Source of the DNA: an uncultured Granulosicoccaceae bacterium
GTDB lineage: Bacteria > Pseudomonadota > Gammaproteobacteria > Granulosicoccales > Granulosicoccaceae
Length of the DNA stretch: 52,980 nucleotides
NCBI GenBank assembly: GCA_937927895.1
Contig: CALGKA010000004.1
Coordinates: forward strand, 1 to 52,980
Direction: 5' to 3'
In this document: positions 11,129-18,733 of the stretch, in pieces
Numbering within the stretch: the first letter of the stretch is position 1
Layout of the letters: each line of letters opens with the position of its first letter
The notes under the pieces: model-generated
What the model saw: only the letters and a program-made list of their open reading frames with translations
What the model was told of the DNA's origin: nothing
Databases searched by the model: none
Translations under genes and position numbers: made by a program

Positions 11129-11856
11129 GAACCACACGCCTCTTTTTTTCAGACTCACTGACATCTAACAACAACCCCGTTATAACGTTAGATGCAGATG
11201 CCTCACGCTACCTCTGCAAAGTCATGCGTTACAAAGAGGGAGATCAAGTAGTACTGTTCAACGGTGACGGTAACGACTACACCGCAACCTTAGTAAGCGC
11301 TGGAAAAGCGGCACAATTACAAGTTGAATCAAGCTGTGGAAACCCGACTGAATCACCCTTAAAAATTACATTGGTTCAAGCGCTTGCGAAAGGCACAAAG
11401 CTTGATCTAGTCATTCAAAAAGCTACAGAACTTGGTGTCAGCCACATAACACCTGTAAACACCGAACACAGCGTGTTACAGATTGACCAAAAGCGCTCGG
11501 TTCGCAAGCTAGATCACTGGAAAAAAGTTGCCAGTAGTGCATGTGCTCAATGCAATCGCAGTGTAGTACCAACCATCGATCCGGTAACGGATCTTGCACA
11601 GTGGTTTAAAGATCATGAAAACGAATACAGTGTGCTTATTGATCCGCTCGCAAAGCAGTCATTTAAAGATCTAGGCCAACAACCTACAATGAATATTCTG
11701 GTTGGCCCTGAAGGTGGCTTTAGCAAGAACGAGCTAGCGCTGGCCGCTGACACCAATGTGAATACAGTACGGCTGGGGCCCAGGGTGCTGCGCACAGAAA
11801 CAGCGGGTTTTGCAGCAATTGCTATTGCTCAATCGCATATAGGTGACATGAGCTAA
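11125..11856 (+). CDS. rsmE: 16S rRNA (uracil-1498-N3)-methyltransferase
   Basis: 243 residues, typical for RsmE, which methylates U1498 of 16S rRNA using SAM. The N-terminal PUA-like segment (YLCKVMRYKEGDQVVLFNG) is followed by a SPOUT methyltransferase domain with the knot motifs LVGPEGGFSKNE and LGPRVLRTETAGFAA. The start is GTG within a GTGA overlap with the dnaG stop, a typical coupling arrangement. The gene ends 17 bases from the convergent nitronate monooxygenase gene, with no obvious terminator between them. Confidence 0.95.
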   Translation: MRTTRLFFSDSLTSNNNPVITLDADASRYLCKVMRYKEGDQVVLFNGDGNDYTATLVSAGKAAQLQVESSCGNPTESPLKITLVQALAKGTKLDLVIQKATELGVSHITPVNTEHSVLQIDQKRSVRKLDHWKKVASSACAQCNRSVVPTIDPVTDLAQWFKDHENEYSVLIDPLAKQSFKDLGQQPTMNILVGPEGGFSKNELALAADTNVNTVRLGPRVLRTETAGFAAIAIAQSHIGDMS

Positions 11857-11873
11857 TATCTCGCCGCCCAACT

Positions 11874-12953
11874 CTAGAGCAAAGCACTATGCATTTCTCT
11901 TTGCAGGTCATCAATCAATTGTGCCGCCGAACAATGCCGCGATTGGTGGTAATTTACACCAGCCCATAACGACATTAGTTCAAAATCGTTTTCAAGGCTT
12001 GCCGCTTTACGTATAGATGCCGTCAATGAGTTTTGTAACGGAAACGCAAGTGTCGCATTACTATTCTCTGTGACTTGCATAAAAAGGTTGGCAATACCAC
12101 GCGCTGGCCGACCTGAAAAACACCGCGTTAATTGTGTACCACGGTCAGCCAACTGACTGCTGGCTGCCCGGTAAATATCCCGACTACCACACTCATCAAC
12201 CGTTAAAAAAGCCGTGCCCATTTGCACCGCATCTGCACCACGCTTTCGAAGTGCAACAATATCAGCACCATTCATGATTCCACCACTGGCTATCACTGGC
12301 AGTGCACAATGCGATGTAATCTCAGAGACTAATTCCGCAAGCGGTAGCTTTTCATCAGCGCTAAAAGGATCAAAAACACCTCTATGGCCTCCAGCCTCTA
12401 TGCCTTGCGCCACAATAAAATCTGCACCCGCACTCTCTACTTCTTTTGCTTCGTCTAAACTGGTTGCAGACAACGCGACAGCAACCCCTGCTGCATGGAT
12501 TAACTCTATGATTGCCGCCGGCGGTATACCCAAATGCAGACTCACTAACGACGGCTCATAACCCAAAGCCGCTTTTACTTGCTCTCTTAAATCAGGCAGT
12601 TCAGTACGATGCTGCATTGCCTGCGCGTCAATTGATACACGTCGACCTAATGACTCTAACTGTTTTTTCGCTTGATCAACAAGCTTAGCTTGCGGCTCGA
12701 CAACTTCCGGGAATACAAAGAAGTTGGCATTCCACCCGCAATCAGTTGCGAGCTTTCGTTTAGCACACTCTTTCTGCAGAGCTCGGCATTGGCCATGGAT
12801 CTGTTCAACAGTCGAATAGGCAAAGCCAAATGACCCCAATGCACCAGCAGCAGCCACCGACGCAACCAATTCCGGCGTAGTAGGACCACCCGCCATCGGC
12901 GCTTGCACAATAGCGCACTTAAGGCGCAACCGGTTCTGCACTATCGAGTTCAT
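11874..12953 (-). CDS. Nitronate monooxygenase (FMN-dependent)
   Basis: 359 residues of a TIM-barrel flavoprotein in the 2-nitropropane dioxygenase/nitronate monooxygenase family. These enzymes oxidise alkyl nitronates such as propionate 3-nitronate. Family motifs seen are the N-terminal IVQAPMAGG, the GGHRG loop (VAQGIEAGGHRG), PVIASGGIMNGADI and the phosphate-binding GADAVQMGTAFL. The gene is transcribed alone and diverges from the dksA-like gene across a 275-base spacer. Members of this family are often over-annotated, so the true substrate is not certain. Confidence 0.88.
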   Translation of the reverse strand: MNSIVQNRLRLKCAIVQAPMAGGPTTPELVASVAAAGALGSFGFAYSTVEQIHGQCRALQKECAKRKLATDCGWNANFFVFPEVVEPQAKLVDQAKKQLESLGRRVSIDAQAMQHRTELPDLREQVKAALGYEPSLVSLHLGIPPAAIIELIHAAGVAVALSATSLDEAKEVESAGADFIVAQGIEAGGHRGVFDPFSADEKLPLAELVSEITSHCALPVIASGGIMNGADIVALRKRGADAVQMGTAFLTVDECGSRDIYRAASSQLADRGTQLTRCFSGRPARGIANLFMQVTENSNATLAFPLQNSLTASIRKAASLENDFELMSLWAGVNYHQSRHCSAAQLIDDLQREMHSALL

Positions 12954-13228
12954 CGTGTCACCAATTCCAGGCCCTATTCTTGATTAGCCAGACTACAGAG
13001 TATGAACCGACATTGTAATCCGAACCAGTAGAACTTTTGAGGTTTAAGCACAGTGGCCAGAACGTTTTGGGCGCGAATTATGCTCAATACGATCCTTCAT
13101 TAGCGCAGTCGTTATGTGCAAGCCGAGGAGTTCGAGTACAACGCTCGAGCTTTGAAATCAGAATTAACTGGCATCGAATGTGAACCTCACGGTTCCACCG
13201 GTTCCATGAAATACCATGAGATTGTCAT

Positions 13229-13636
13229 ATGTTGACAGAAGAACAAATACTAAAAGCATCCGAAGACGACTACATGAATGGTGAGCAGCTCGCTTTCTTT
13301 AAGCAGCGTTTACTAGACATGCGTCAGTCACTGGTCACAGCGGGTGAGAGCGAACAGATTGGCGACCTTGAGACAGAGCGCTCTGCCGACGAATCAGACC
13401 GTGCCACACAAGAAGAACAGTACTGGATTCAGGTTCATATGAAAGAACGTGAAACCAGTCTTATTCGAGATATCGACAAAGCGATTCACAGAATTCGTAC
13501 CGGTGATTATGGCTTTTGCGATGATACAGGTGAAGAGATAGGGATCAAACGACTATTGATTCGACCTACGTCGAAATACACCGCTGAAGCACAAGCCAGA
13601 CGTGAACTACAAACCCGTCAATACGCGTCAGCATAA
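13229..13636 (+). CDS. DksA-family RNA polymerase regulator with degenerate zinc finger
   Basis: 135 residues with the complete DksA layout. An N-terminal DYMNGEQLAFF helix leads into a coiled coil whose tip carries DESDRA (54-59), fitting the DxxDxA motif that acts in the RNA polymerase secondary channel. A globular end carries EEIGIKRLLIRPT. The four zinc-ligand positions of classical DksA are here Cys97, Thr100, Thr118 and Ala121, so zinc binding should be lost. Pseudomonas aeruginosa DksA2 is known to keep only the first Cys followed by Thr, and it substitutes for DksA when zinc is scarce. This protein is probably of that type. I found no convincing Zur box upstream. A classical DksA is probably encoded elsewhere. 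Confidence 0.9.
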   Translation: MLTEEQILKASEDDYMNGEQLAFFKQRLLDMRQSLVTAGESEQIGDLETERSADESDRATQEEQYWIQVHMKERETSLIRDIDKAIHRIRTGDYGFCDDTGEEIGIKRLLIRPTSKYTAEAQARRELQTRQYASA

Positions 13637-13666
13637 GCAAACACGTATTCAATAGGGTATACGAAT

Positions 13667-13685
13667 TAACGGCATTACGCCGTTA
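13667..13685. terminator. Weak bidirectional hairpin between the dksA-like gene and the GH114-like lipoprotein
   Basis: TAACGGC (13667-13673) pairs with GCCGTTA (13679-13685) over ATTAC, and it includes the stop codon of the minus-strand lipoprotein gene. T runs on both sides are short, so it may only be a modest terminator for the two convergent genes. Confidence 0.4.
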
Positions 13686-14720
13686 TTCGCACGCTAAGTA
13701 GAGACCATCAGACAGAGATGTATCTCGCCAAATAGCGGAGTAGCCTAAAGATTTGGCCAACTCACAAGCAGGCGTGAAATCGGGTACTAGCTCATCATAC
13801 TCAGCCATAAACACGGGCTTATCAGCGTCTATAAAGGCGGTGGCCGCCATACACCACGAATCGAAATAGCAATCTTCAACTAGCATCCAGTCTACTTCAT
13901 TAACAACGTCTGGCACCATCTCTTCAGCATTCTTTAAGCCTATACCCAACCCACGACTATGTGCTTCGTTGGTAAGCCAGCGCACATACGCTATGCTTTC
14001 ATCTAAGGTCATTTTGAAGTTAGTTCCTATACCAACAACTTCACCGGTATCGTCGCGAGTCTCATAGTTGTGAGCATCAACGTTATCAATTTCAATCGCA
14101 TCAAAGCCTTTGGCTTTACACTTATCCATTCTGGCCCGCATGATTGGTGCTAGCGCCTCTATGTTGCCATAGTCCACCCACTGCTCATCGGGAAGGTCCT
14201 CATAGCGCTCGCCAATAAACTCCAGCGGGAACAGAACACTGTCGTCTCTAAAGTATTCAACCGTTCCAGCGCTGAAGTAACAAATTAATTTTATGCCTCG
14301 AGCTTTTAACTCATTTATCGCAACCTGCGGTACCTCTATATCAATATTATAAACCTGCACCGGCAAGGTTGTATCGATCTTGCCTTGAAGCTGCCATTGC
14401 CATTTTAAATTTTCACTGGCTTTAGGCTTCCACCAGTCATCACCGGTGACCGCAATCGGCTCTTGCGCTTCAGGCGTCGTGCTGCCTTCTGCACTGCTGC
14501 CTGTGCCGTCATCTATACCATTATCCGTCGTATCAGGGATCAAGCCTTGTCCTGTACCAAGATCATCCGGATTATTGCGATCTGTCGCAGGCACAGTCAC
14601 AGCTGGAGTGACATCCGCTGGGCCTTGGTCTGTATCAATAACAATAGTAGGCCCGGAACTGTCACAGCCCTGCAAACCCAAAGCAAGCACAATCGCTGCG
14701 AAAATAGAGTGTTTATGCAT
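13683..14720 (-). CDS. GH114-like lipoprotein (endo-alpha-1,4-polygalactosaminidase family), copy 2
   Basis: 345 residues from the ATG at 14720. A TTG further upstream is possible, but the ATG gives a clean lipoprotein signal MHKHSIFAAIVLALGLQGC with lipobox LQGC. A Thr/Asp/Gly-rich spacer leads to a domain starting near WWKPKASENLKWQWQL. Conserved GH114/TM1410 features are IKLICYFSAGT, GFDAIEIDNVDAHNYE and a following Glu-Met-Val-Pro-Asp stretch. Family members cleave galactosaminogalactan-type polymers. It starts 11 bases after the end of its paralogue at 14732-15655, so the two form an operon. A biofilm polysaccharide substrate is inference. Confidence 0.82.
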   Translation of the reverse strand: MHKHSIFAAIVLALGLQGCDSSGPTIVIDTDQGPADVTPAVTVPATDRNNPDDLGTGQGLIPDTTDNGIDDGTGSSAEGSTTPEAQEPIAVTGDDWWKPKASENLKWQWQLQGKIDTTLPVQVYNIDIEVPQVAINELKARGIKLICYFSAGTVEYFRDDSVLFPLEFIGERYEDLPDEQWVDYGNIEALAPIMRARMDKCKAKGFDAIEIDNVDAHNYETRDDTGEVVGIGTNFKMTLDESIAYVRWLTNEAHSRGLGIGLKNAEEMVPDVVNEVDWMLVEDCYFDSWCMAATAFIDADKPVFMAEYDELVPDFTPACELAKSLGYSAIWRDTSLSDGLYLACE

Positions 14721-14731
14721 ATAGTTAAGCT

Positions 14732-15655
14732 CTATTGGCAACTGTATCGAAAACTACCATCGAGACTCAAAGGCAAGATCAAAGTTTGAAACTGATATGA
14801 ACGAGATATCTGGCATAGCTTCTCACGCTCTACTTCATCTTCTACATGAATGGTCGTGTATTCAACATTAAACACGGGCTTACCCGCTTCAATGATTGGA
14901 AAGTAACCTTCGCACTCATTCCACTCAAAGCACTCTTCATTGATTAGTAAATCAAAGTAATCTACTACGTCAGGTACAAGCTCAACATTGTTCTTCAATG
15001 CCACTGCAAGACCACGCTTGTGCGCCTCATTCGCGAGTATTTTTGTATACACAAGTGCATCTTCTTGAGTGATATCGAAGCCCGTACTGTTAACAAACGC
15101 ATCGACGTTATCGAGCTCAACACCATCACAACCAAGAGCTACAGCCATATCCATTCTGTTGACCATGAGTTTAGCAATAGTGGGGTTTCTAATATCCAGC
15201 CAAAACTCATCGGGAAATCCAATGTGCGCTTCACCAGAACCTACTGCCGCAAACAATTCAGCATCTGGTCGCCATGGCTCATAAGTCCCTGCAGAGAAGT
15301 AACAAATCACCTGACGCCCAAGCTCTTGCAGCGGCTGGATATTCTTTTCCGTCAGCTGCTCGAACATGTCTATCACGTAGACATCAGCTTCATAGCTTGT
15401 ATTGAGTTCGCCTTTTAGCTGCCACGCCCAGGTAGTATTCACATCAAAGCGCGCCCAGTCTCCGTCTGTTATTGGGCTCAAGCCATCACCGAGTAGCATT
15501 GTATCGGCGATACCAGGCAAAAGGTATTGGGCAATCGGCTCAAGATCACCTGCTGGCAAAGGGCTAGCCACTGGATCTTTGTCTGCACTGCAAGCTGCCA
15601 GCAACAACGATAGCAAGCCCACCGTGTACGATCTTTTAAATCGGGAAATCAACAT
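14732..15655 (-). CDS. GH114-like lipoprotein, copy 1
   Basis: 307 residues from the ATG at 15655. The open frame extends about 33 codons upstream, but the internal start gives the signal MLISRFKRSYTVGLLSLLLA with lipobox LAAC. The domain mirrors the downstream paralogue: TTWAWQLKGELNT, RQVICYFSAGTYEPWR, LGCDGVELDNVDAF and VELVPDVVDYFDLL. Tandem duplication followed by strong divergence is the simplest reading. Both copies are predicted to be anchored in a membrane by lipid and to act on polysaccharide outside the cytoplasm. Catalytic acidic residues should include the Asp/Glu cluster of the ELDNVDA motif, by family analogy. Confidence 0.82.
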   Translation of the reverse strand: MLISRFKRSYTVGLLSLLLAACSADKDPVASPLPAGDLEPIAQYLLPGIADTMLLGDGLSPITDGDWARFDVNTTWAWQLKGELNTSYEADVYVIDMFEQLTEKNIQPLQELGRQVICYFSAGTYEPWRPDAELFAAVGSGEAHIGFPDEFWLDIRNPTIAKLMVNRMDMAVALGCDGVELDNVDAFVNSTGFDITQEDALVYTKILANEAHKRGLAVALKNNVELVPDVVDYFDLLINEECFEWNECEGYFPIIEAGKPVFNVEYTTIHVEDEVEREKLCQISRSYQFQTLILPLSLDGSFRYSCQ

Positions 15656-16027
15656 ATAATCTATGCACTTACAATTTAACGGACTGAAAATACTATTCAA
15701 GAGCAATTCGCTTAGATTTAATCGACGACAATAATTTCGATTACCTGTTCGCACAGCTTAGCGTGGGCTCTAACTCATAAAATATCGGCCAACTACCCTC
15801 AGACTTAAATCCTAGACGCATAACGTAAATAATAAGCTTTAGAAAACAATGATTTGCGAAAACAATCCACGCCCGCCCCGATCTCGGTGCTGCGCTGTTA
15901 ATTGCAGCAGCCATGTGAAACAGGAACAAAAAAGCCACCTGCAAAAGGTGGCTTCTGAAGTCACAAAATTTTGGTGTCATTACAGTGAGCCGCACCTGCG
16001 GCCGTGCAATTGAAAGTAGCTAAAGTA
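15656..16027. other. 372-bp spacer upstream of the GH114-like pair
   Basis: It contains a minus-strand terminator for the M42-type peptidase gene (15928-15954) and presumably the promoter of the lipoprotein pair. An 84-codon open frame (15741-15995, minus) runs across the terminator, shows no family resemblance, and is probably not a gene. Confidence 0.55.
15928..15954 (-). terminator. Rho-independent terminator after the M42-type peptidase gene
   Basis: On the minus strand, AAGCCACCT pairs perfectly with AGGTGGCTT over a 5-base loop (15932-15954) and is followed by a run of T (15933-15928). It lies about 75 bases after the peptidase stop and closes the long minus-strand run that begins at 23463. 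Confidence 0.88.
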
Positions 16028-17269
16028 TTAGCGCGACTTTAATGACTTAGCCTTTTTATGCTTCAATTCAACTGCCTTATCAAGCCTTGGGTGACTATTC
16101 TTGAACTGCACACTAAGATCTTTAACCTGTTCCATAGATCGGATGGTCTCAAAGATCACATGAATCGCCGCGAGAACATCACTGGTGTTACCGCACTCCG
16201 AGATCGTGTGCATGTTCCTGATGGGAAAACCAATAGAGGTGGCGGCACAATCAACACTCGCTAACACACCCGCCATACCATCGGTTCCAGTATCGTTGCC
16301 GCAAACATCAAGCTGCATTGGAACATCGTGCTTTAATGCTGCCTTCTTTATGTATTGATTGAGATGCTCGGTAACAATAGCGCCCGTTGATACGGTAAAC
16401 CCTTTACCCATCTCTAGTGGCGCCATATTGCGATCGCCAATACCAGGTGCCGCTACATAGTCGTGATTAACATCGACTGCAATGATTGCATTTGGCTTTA
16501 ACTCACCCGCCATCACGCGGCTACCAAATCGACCAATCTCTTCATGTGAAGCAAAAGCAAACTGACAACGAACCTTCTTCATAGCAGTTACTCCTGCCAC
16601 GAGCTTGGCTACTTCAGCAGCGACAAAGCAACCCAACCCATTGTCTAAATAGGCGCCATAAAAAGTATCGGGGCTAAAGGCACGCTTTATTGGTCGATCA
16701 AGTAAAATGGTATCGCCAGCGCGAATACCCAACGCCTCGATTTGGCCAGCCTTATCTGCACCGTGAATTTGTAACTCTAAGTAGAGTTGTTTGGGCGTGA
16801 TACCTTTATCACCTGAACGCTGTGCCGGCGTAGAAAAGTGAATAGCTCCCATCGCCTCTATCGTGCCGCCTTTTATAGCACGGTAGTTACCTGGTTTTTT
16901 TGGATCATCGCTGTACAACGTGACCTCATGGCCAATCAGTGTGCAAGGTAGAAACGCATCGCTGTTGATCCAGATTTTTCCGTCCGGCGCTATCTTACGC
17001 ACCTGCATGCGAATTTTATCGGCGTGGCCAACAATCATTACCGTGAACATATCGTCCTTACCCGGATGAGTATCCCAGACCACTCCAGCATTGCCTTGGA
17101 AGCGATGCATGCCCCAGCTCTTTGGCGCAAATTTCTTGATGTAAGGATTTAGTACCCCGTCAGTCATTGCACTTTCAAGCCCCACAGGGCTCGGAGCAGC
17201 AATGATATCCCGCATCACTTTGAACTGTGATTCGGGCATTGATTTAGTCCAGGGCTTACTTTTACTCAT
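16028..17269 (-). CDS. M42-family metallopeptidase
   Basis: 413 residues resembling M42 glutamyl/tetrahedral aminopeptidases, dinuclear zinc enzymes that trim N-terminal residues. Landmarks in order are APSPVGLE, GHADKIRMQV (usually GHxDEIG), AYLDNGLGCFVAAE (bridging Asp), ASHEEIGRFGS (catalytic Glu pair), IIAVDV and MHTISECGNTSD (last His ligand). Asp, Glu and His ligands appear to be kept. The usual Glu after the first Asp is Lys, a departure that may shift specificity. A possible promoter with a perfect TATAAT lies about 100 bases upstream, so it may be transcribed apart from the DUF1499 gene before it. Confidence 0.82.
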   Translation of the reverse strand: MSKSKPWTKSMPESQFKVMRDIIAAPSPVGLESAMTDGVLNPYIKKFAPKSWGMHRFQGNAGVVWDTHPGKDDMFTVMIVGHADKIRMQVRKIAPDGKIWINSDAFLPCTLIGHEVTLYSDDPKKPGNYRAIKGGTIEAMGAIHFSTPAQRSGDKGITPKQLYLELQIHGADKAGQIEALGIRAGDTILLDRPIKRAFSPDTFYGAYLDNGLGCFVAAEVAKLVAGVTAMKKVRCQFAFASHEEIGRFGSRVMAGELKPNAIIAVDVNHDYVAAPGIGDRNMAPLEMGKGFTVSTGAIVTEHLNQYIKKAALKHDVPMQLDVCGNDTGTDGMAGVLASVDCAATSIGFPIRNMHTISECGNTSDVLAAIHVIFETIRSMEQVKDLSVQFKNSHPRLDKAVELKHKKAKSLKSR

Positions 17270-17370
17270 TTACAATTTCCAGTTAGTTGTATGTGCGGTT
17301 TTGACCTGAACTTAAGCGTTAACTATTGACGCCGACTGCGGGCGTAAACCAAGCCATAAACCAATATTAA

Positions 17371-17376
17371 ATTATA
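17371..17376 (-). promoter_or_regulatory. Possible -10 element for the M42-type peptidase gene
   Basis: The minus strand reads TATAAT exactly here, about 100 bases before the ATG. I do not see a good -35 box at 16-18 bases upstream, so this rests on the -10 and its position in the only sizeable gap of this gene run. Confidence 0.3.
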
Positions 17377-17417
17377 GACCTAGATTGGCAATTTAGCAGA
17401 ACCAATGCGACCTCAAA

Positions 17418-17864
17418 TCAATTAAGCTCAGCACGCATTCGCTCAAGCCGCTTTCTGTTAGCCCCTATATCACTGTGGCCTACACGTGACGATGAACGAA
17501 TATGAATCTGTTCGCTATCTATGCGCAGCAAAAGGTCGTCAACGAATCGAAATACACGGCTCGTAAAGGTGGCATGTAAAGTATTGGTATCCTGGCTGAC
17601 AACTTTACCGCCTAGTGACTCGACAACTGTCGCAATAGAGCTGATGGTGTGCGAATTCAGCGCAAGTGGTGTTATGTAGTGACCGGCATCGGTTGGTGAC
17701 TGCTCACTACAAACACAATTGGGCTTCGTGCCACACAGTGGCAATTTTCCCGCCGTAATTTTAGGCGCCACCATCCGAGCTGACTTAACACCTTGAAAAA
17801 GAAAAAAGGCCGCCAGTAATAAAGGAATGAACAATACAGCCAGTAATTTCAAGTCAAACTCCAT
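17418..17864 (-). CDS. DUF1499 family membrane-anchored protein
   Basis: 148 residues. An N-terminal hydrophobic segment (about 6-25, LLAVLFIPLLLAAFFLFQGV) acts as a signal anchor. The DUF1499 core begins with LPLCGTKPNCVCSEQ, close to the family's Pro-Asn-Cys-Val-Ser-Ser signature, then HYITPLAL, and ends with an IHIRSSSRVGHSDIGANRKR stretch typical of the family. The biochemical role of DUF1499 is not known to me. It lies 88 bases after the EEP-nuclease gene in the same orientation; a functional tie to the repair-like genes upstream is not shown by anything in the sequence. Confidence 0.83.
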   Translation of the reverse strand: MEFDLKLLAVLFIPLLLAAFFLFQGVKSARMVAPKITAGKLPLCGTKPNCVCSEQSPTDAGHYITPLALNSHTISSIATVVESLGGKVVSQDTNTLHATFTSRVFRFVDDLLLRIDSEQIHIRSSSRVGHSDIGANRKRLERMRAELN

Positions 17865-17952
17865 TCTTGGTAGTTGAAAAGCCTGAGCTTACCAGCCTTC
17901 TCGAAATAATTTGTCGCACACTCGCGGCAAACCCATGGTAAAAACGTACGCG

Positions 17953-18678
17953 TTAACAATCGATTTCCATGATTATCAAAGAATGATCAGATGCCTTTTG
18001 CTCGCGCACCATATGATCATAACGAACATCTACTATCATGTCGTTGAGCGCTTTTGATGCTAGCGCATGATCATAACGAAAACCATTCGCTTTTCTGCTA
18101 CTGACCCAGGTAAATTCACGCGCCTCCGGATGCCTTTCTCTCCAGCTGTCCCTCCACCCATCTGACAGCAACTGTTGAAACAGTTGGGTGGCATAAAACG
18201 TTTTTGTCTCGGAATCAACAAACGGTATTCCACAATTGAAGTCACCGATCAGTAAAGAATGCCCCTCAAGCCACGACTTCGGCAATTCCAACAGAGCATT
18301 AAACAACGGCATCTGCTCTTTCTTTTGTGGAAAGTGCACCGCCACCATATTAATCTCGACAGTTGGCGACACCGCGATGGTCGCAGAGATTGCTCTGGCC
18401 GGAACTGCACTGCCGTCGGGGAATTGTTTTGCCTTCAAGGGTAGTCGTGTCGCTATAAGCAGGCTGTTATCACGCGCTGTTGCAGTCTCTGGAGCATATA
18501 TAGTATCCAAACCCAAGGCTTTTAAACCTGCCATTAATATAGGCTTACTTTTACCGTGGCGGAATTCTTGAAGAGTGACAATGTCTGGATCATGTCGTTC
18601 TATTGTTGCCAATATTTGCTCACAGCGCGTGCCACCACCATGCAGAATATTCCAACTTAGTATTCGCAAAGGCCTCAA
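17953..18678 (-). CDS. Endonuclease/exonuclease/phosphatase (EEP) family protein
   Basis: 241 residues of the EEP fold, which includes ExoIII-type AP endonucleases, DNase I-like nucleases and phosphodiesterases. All main motifs are present: ILSWNILHGGG (Asn), DIVTLQEFR (metal-binding Glu), VAVHFPQKK, LLIGDFNCG (Asp/Asn), YDHALAS and ASDHSLII (catalytic Asp-His). No signal peptide is visible, so it should act in the cytoplasm. It begins 55 bases downstream of the ATP-dependent ligase gene, same strand. That position makes a role in cleaning DNA or RNA ends before ligation attractive, but this is inference: the family also contains sphingomyelinases and inositol phosphatases. Confidence 0.85.
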   Translation of the reverse strand: MRPLRILSWNILHGGGTRCEQILATIERHDPDIVTLQEFRHGKSKPILMAGLKALGLDTIYAPETATARDNSLLIATRLPLKAKQFPDGSAVPARAISATIAVSPTVEINMVAVHFPQKKEQMPLFNALLELPKSWLEGHSLLIGDFNCGIPFVDSETKTFYATQLFQQLLSDGWRDSWRERHPEAREFTWVSSRKANGFRYDHALASKALNDMIVDVRYDHMVREQKASDHSLIIMEIDC

Positions 18679-18733
18679 GATTTTGAGCCCAGACCATGCA
18701 CCAGCGGGCTAATCAGCCGCCCTTTAAACCCGA

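Noticed and set aside
12954..13228. Zur box controlling the DksA paralogue
   Set aside because: I looked for a GTTAT/ATAAC-type palindrome in the spacer and found none convincing.
15741..15995. 84-codon minus-strand open frame upstream of the GH114-like pair
   Set aside because: It spans a clear terminator, shows no protein-like composition or family match, and has no good ribosome site.
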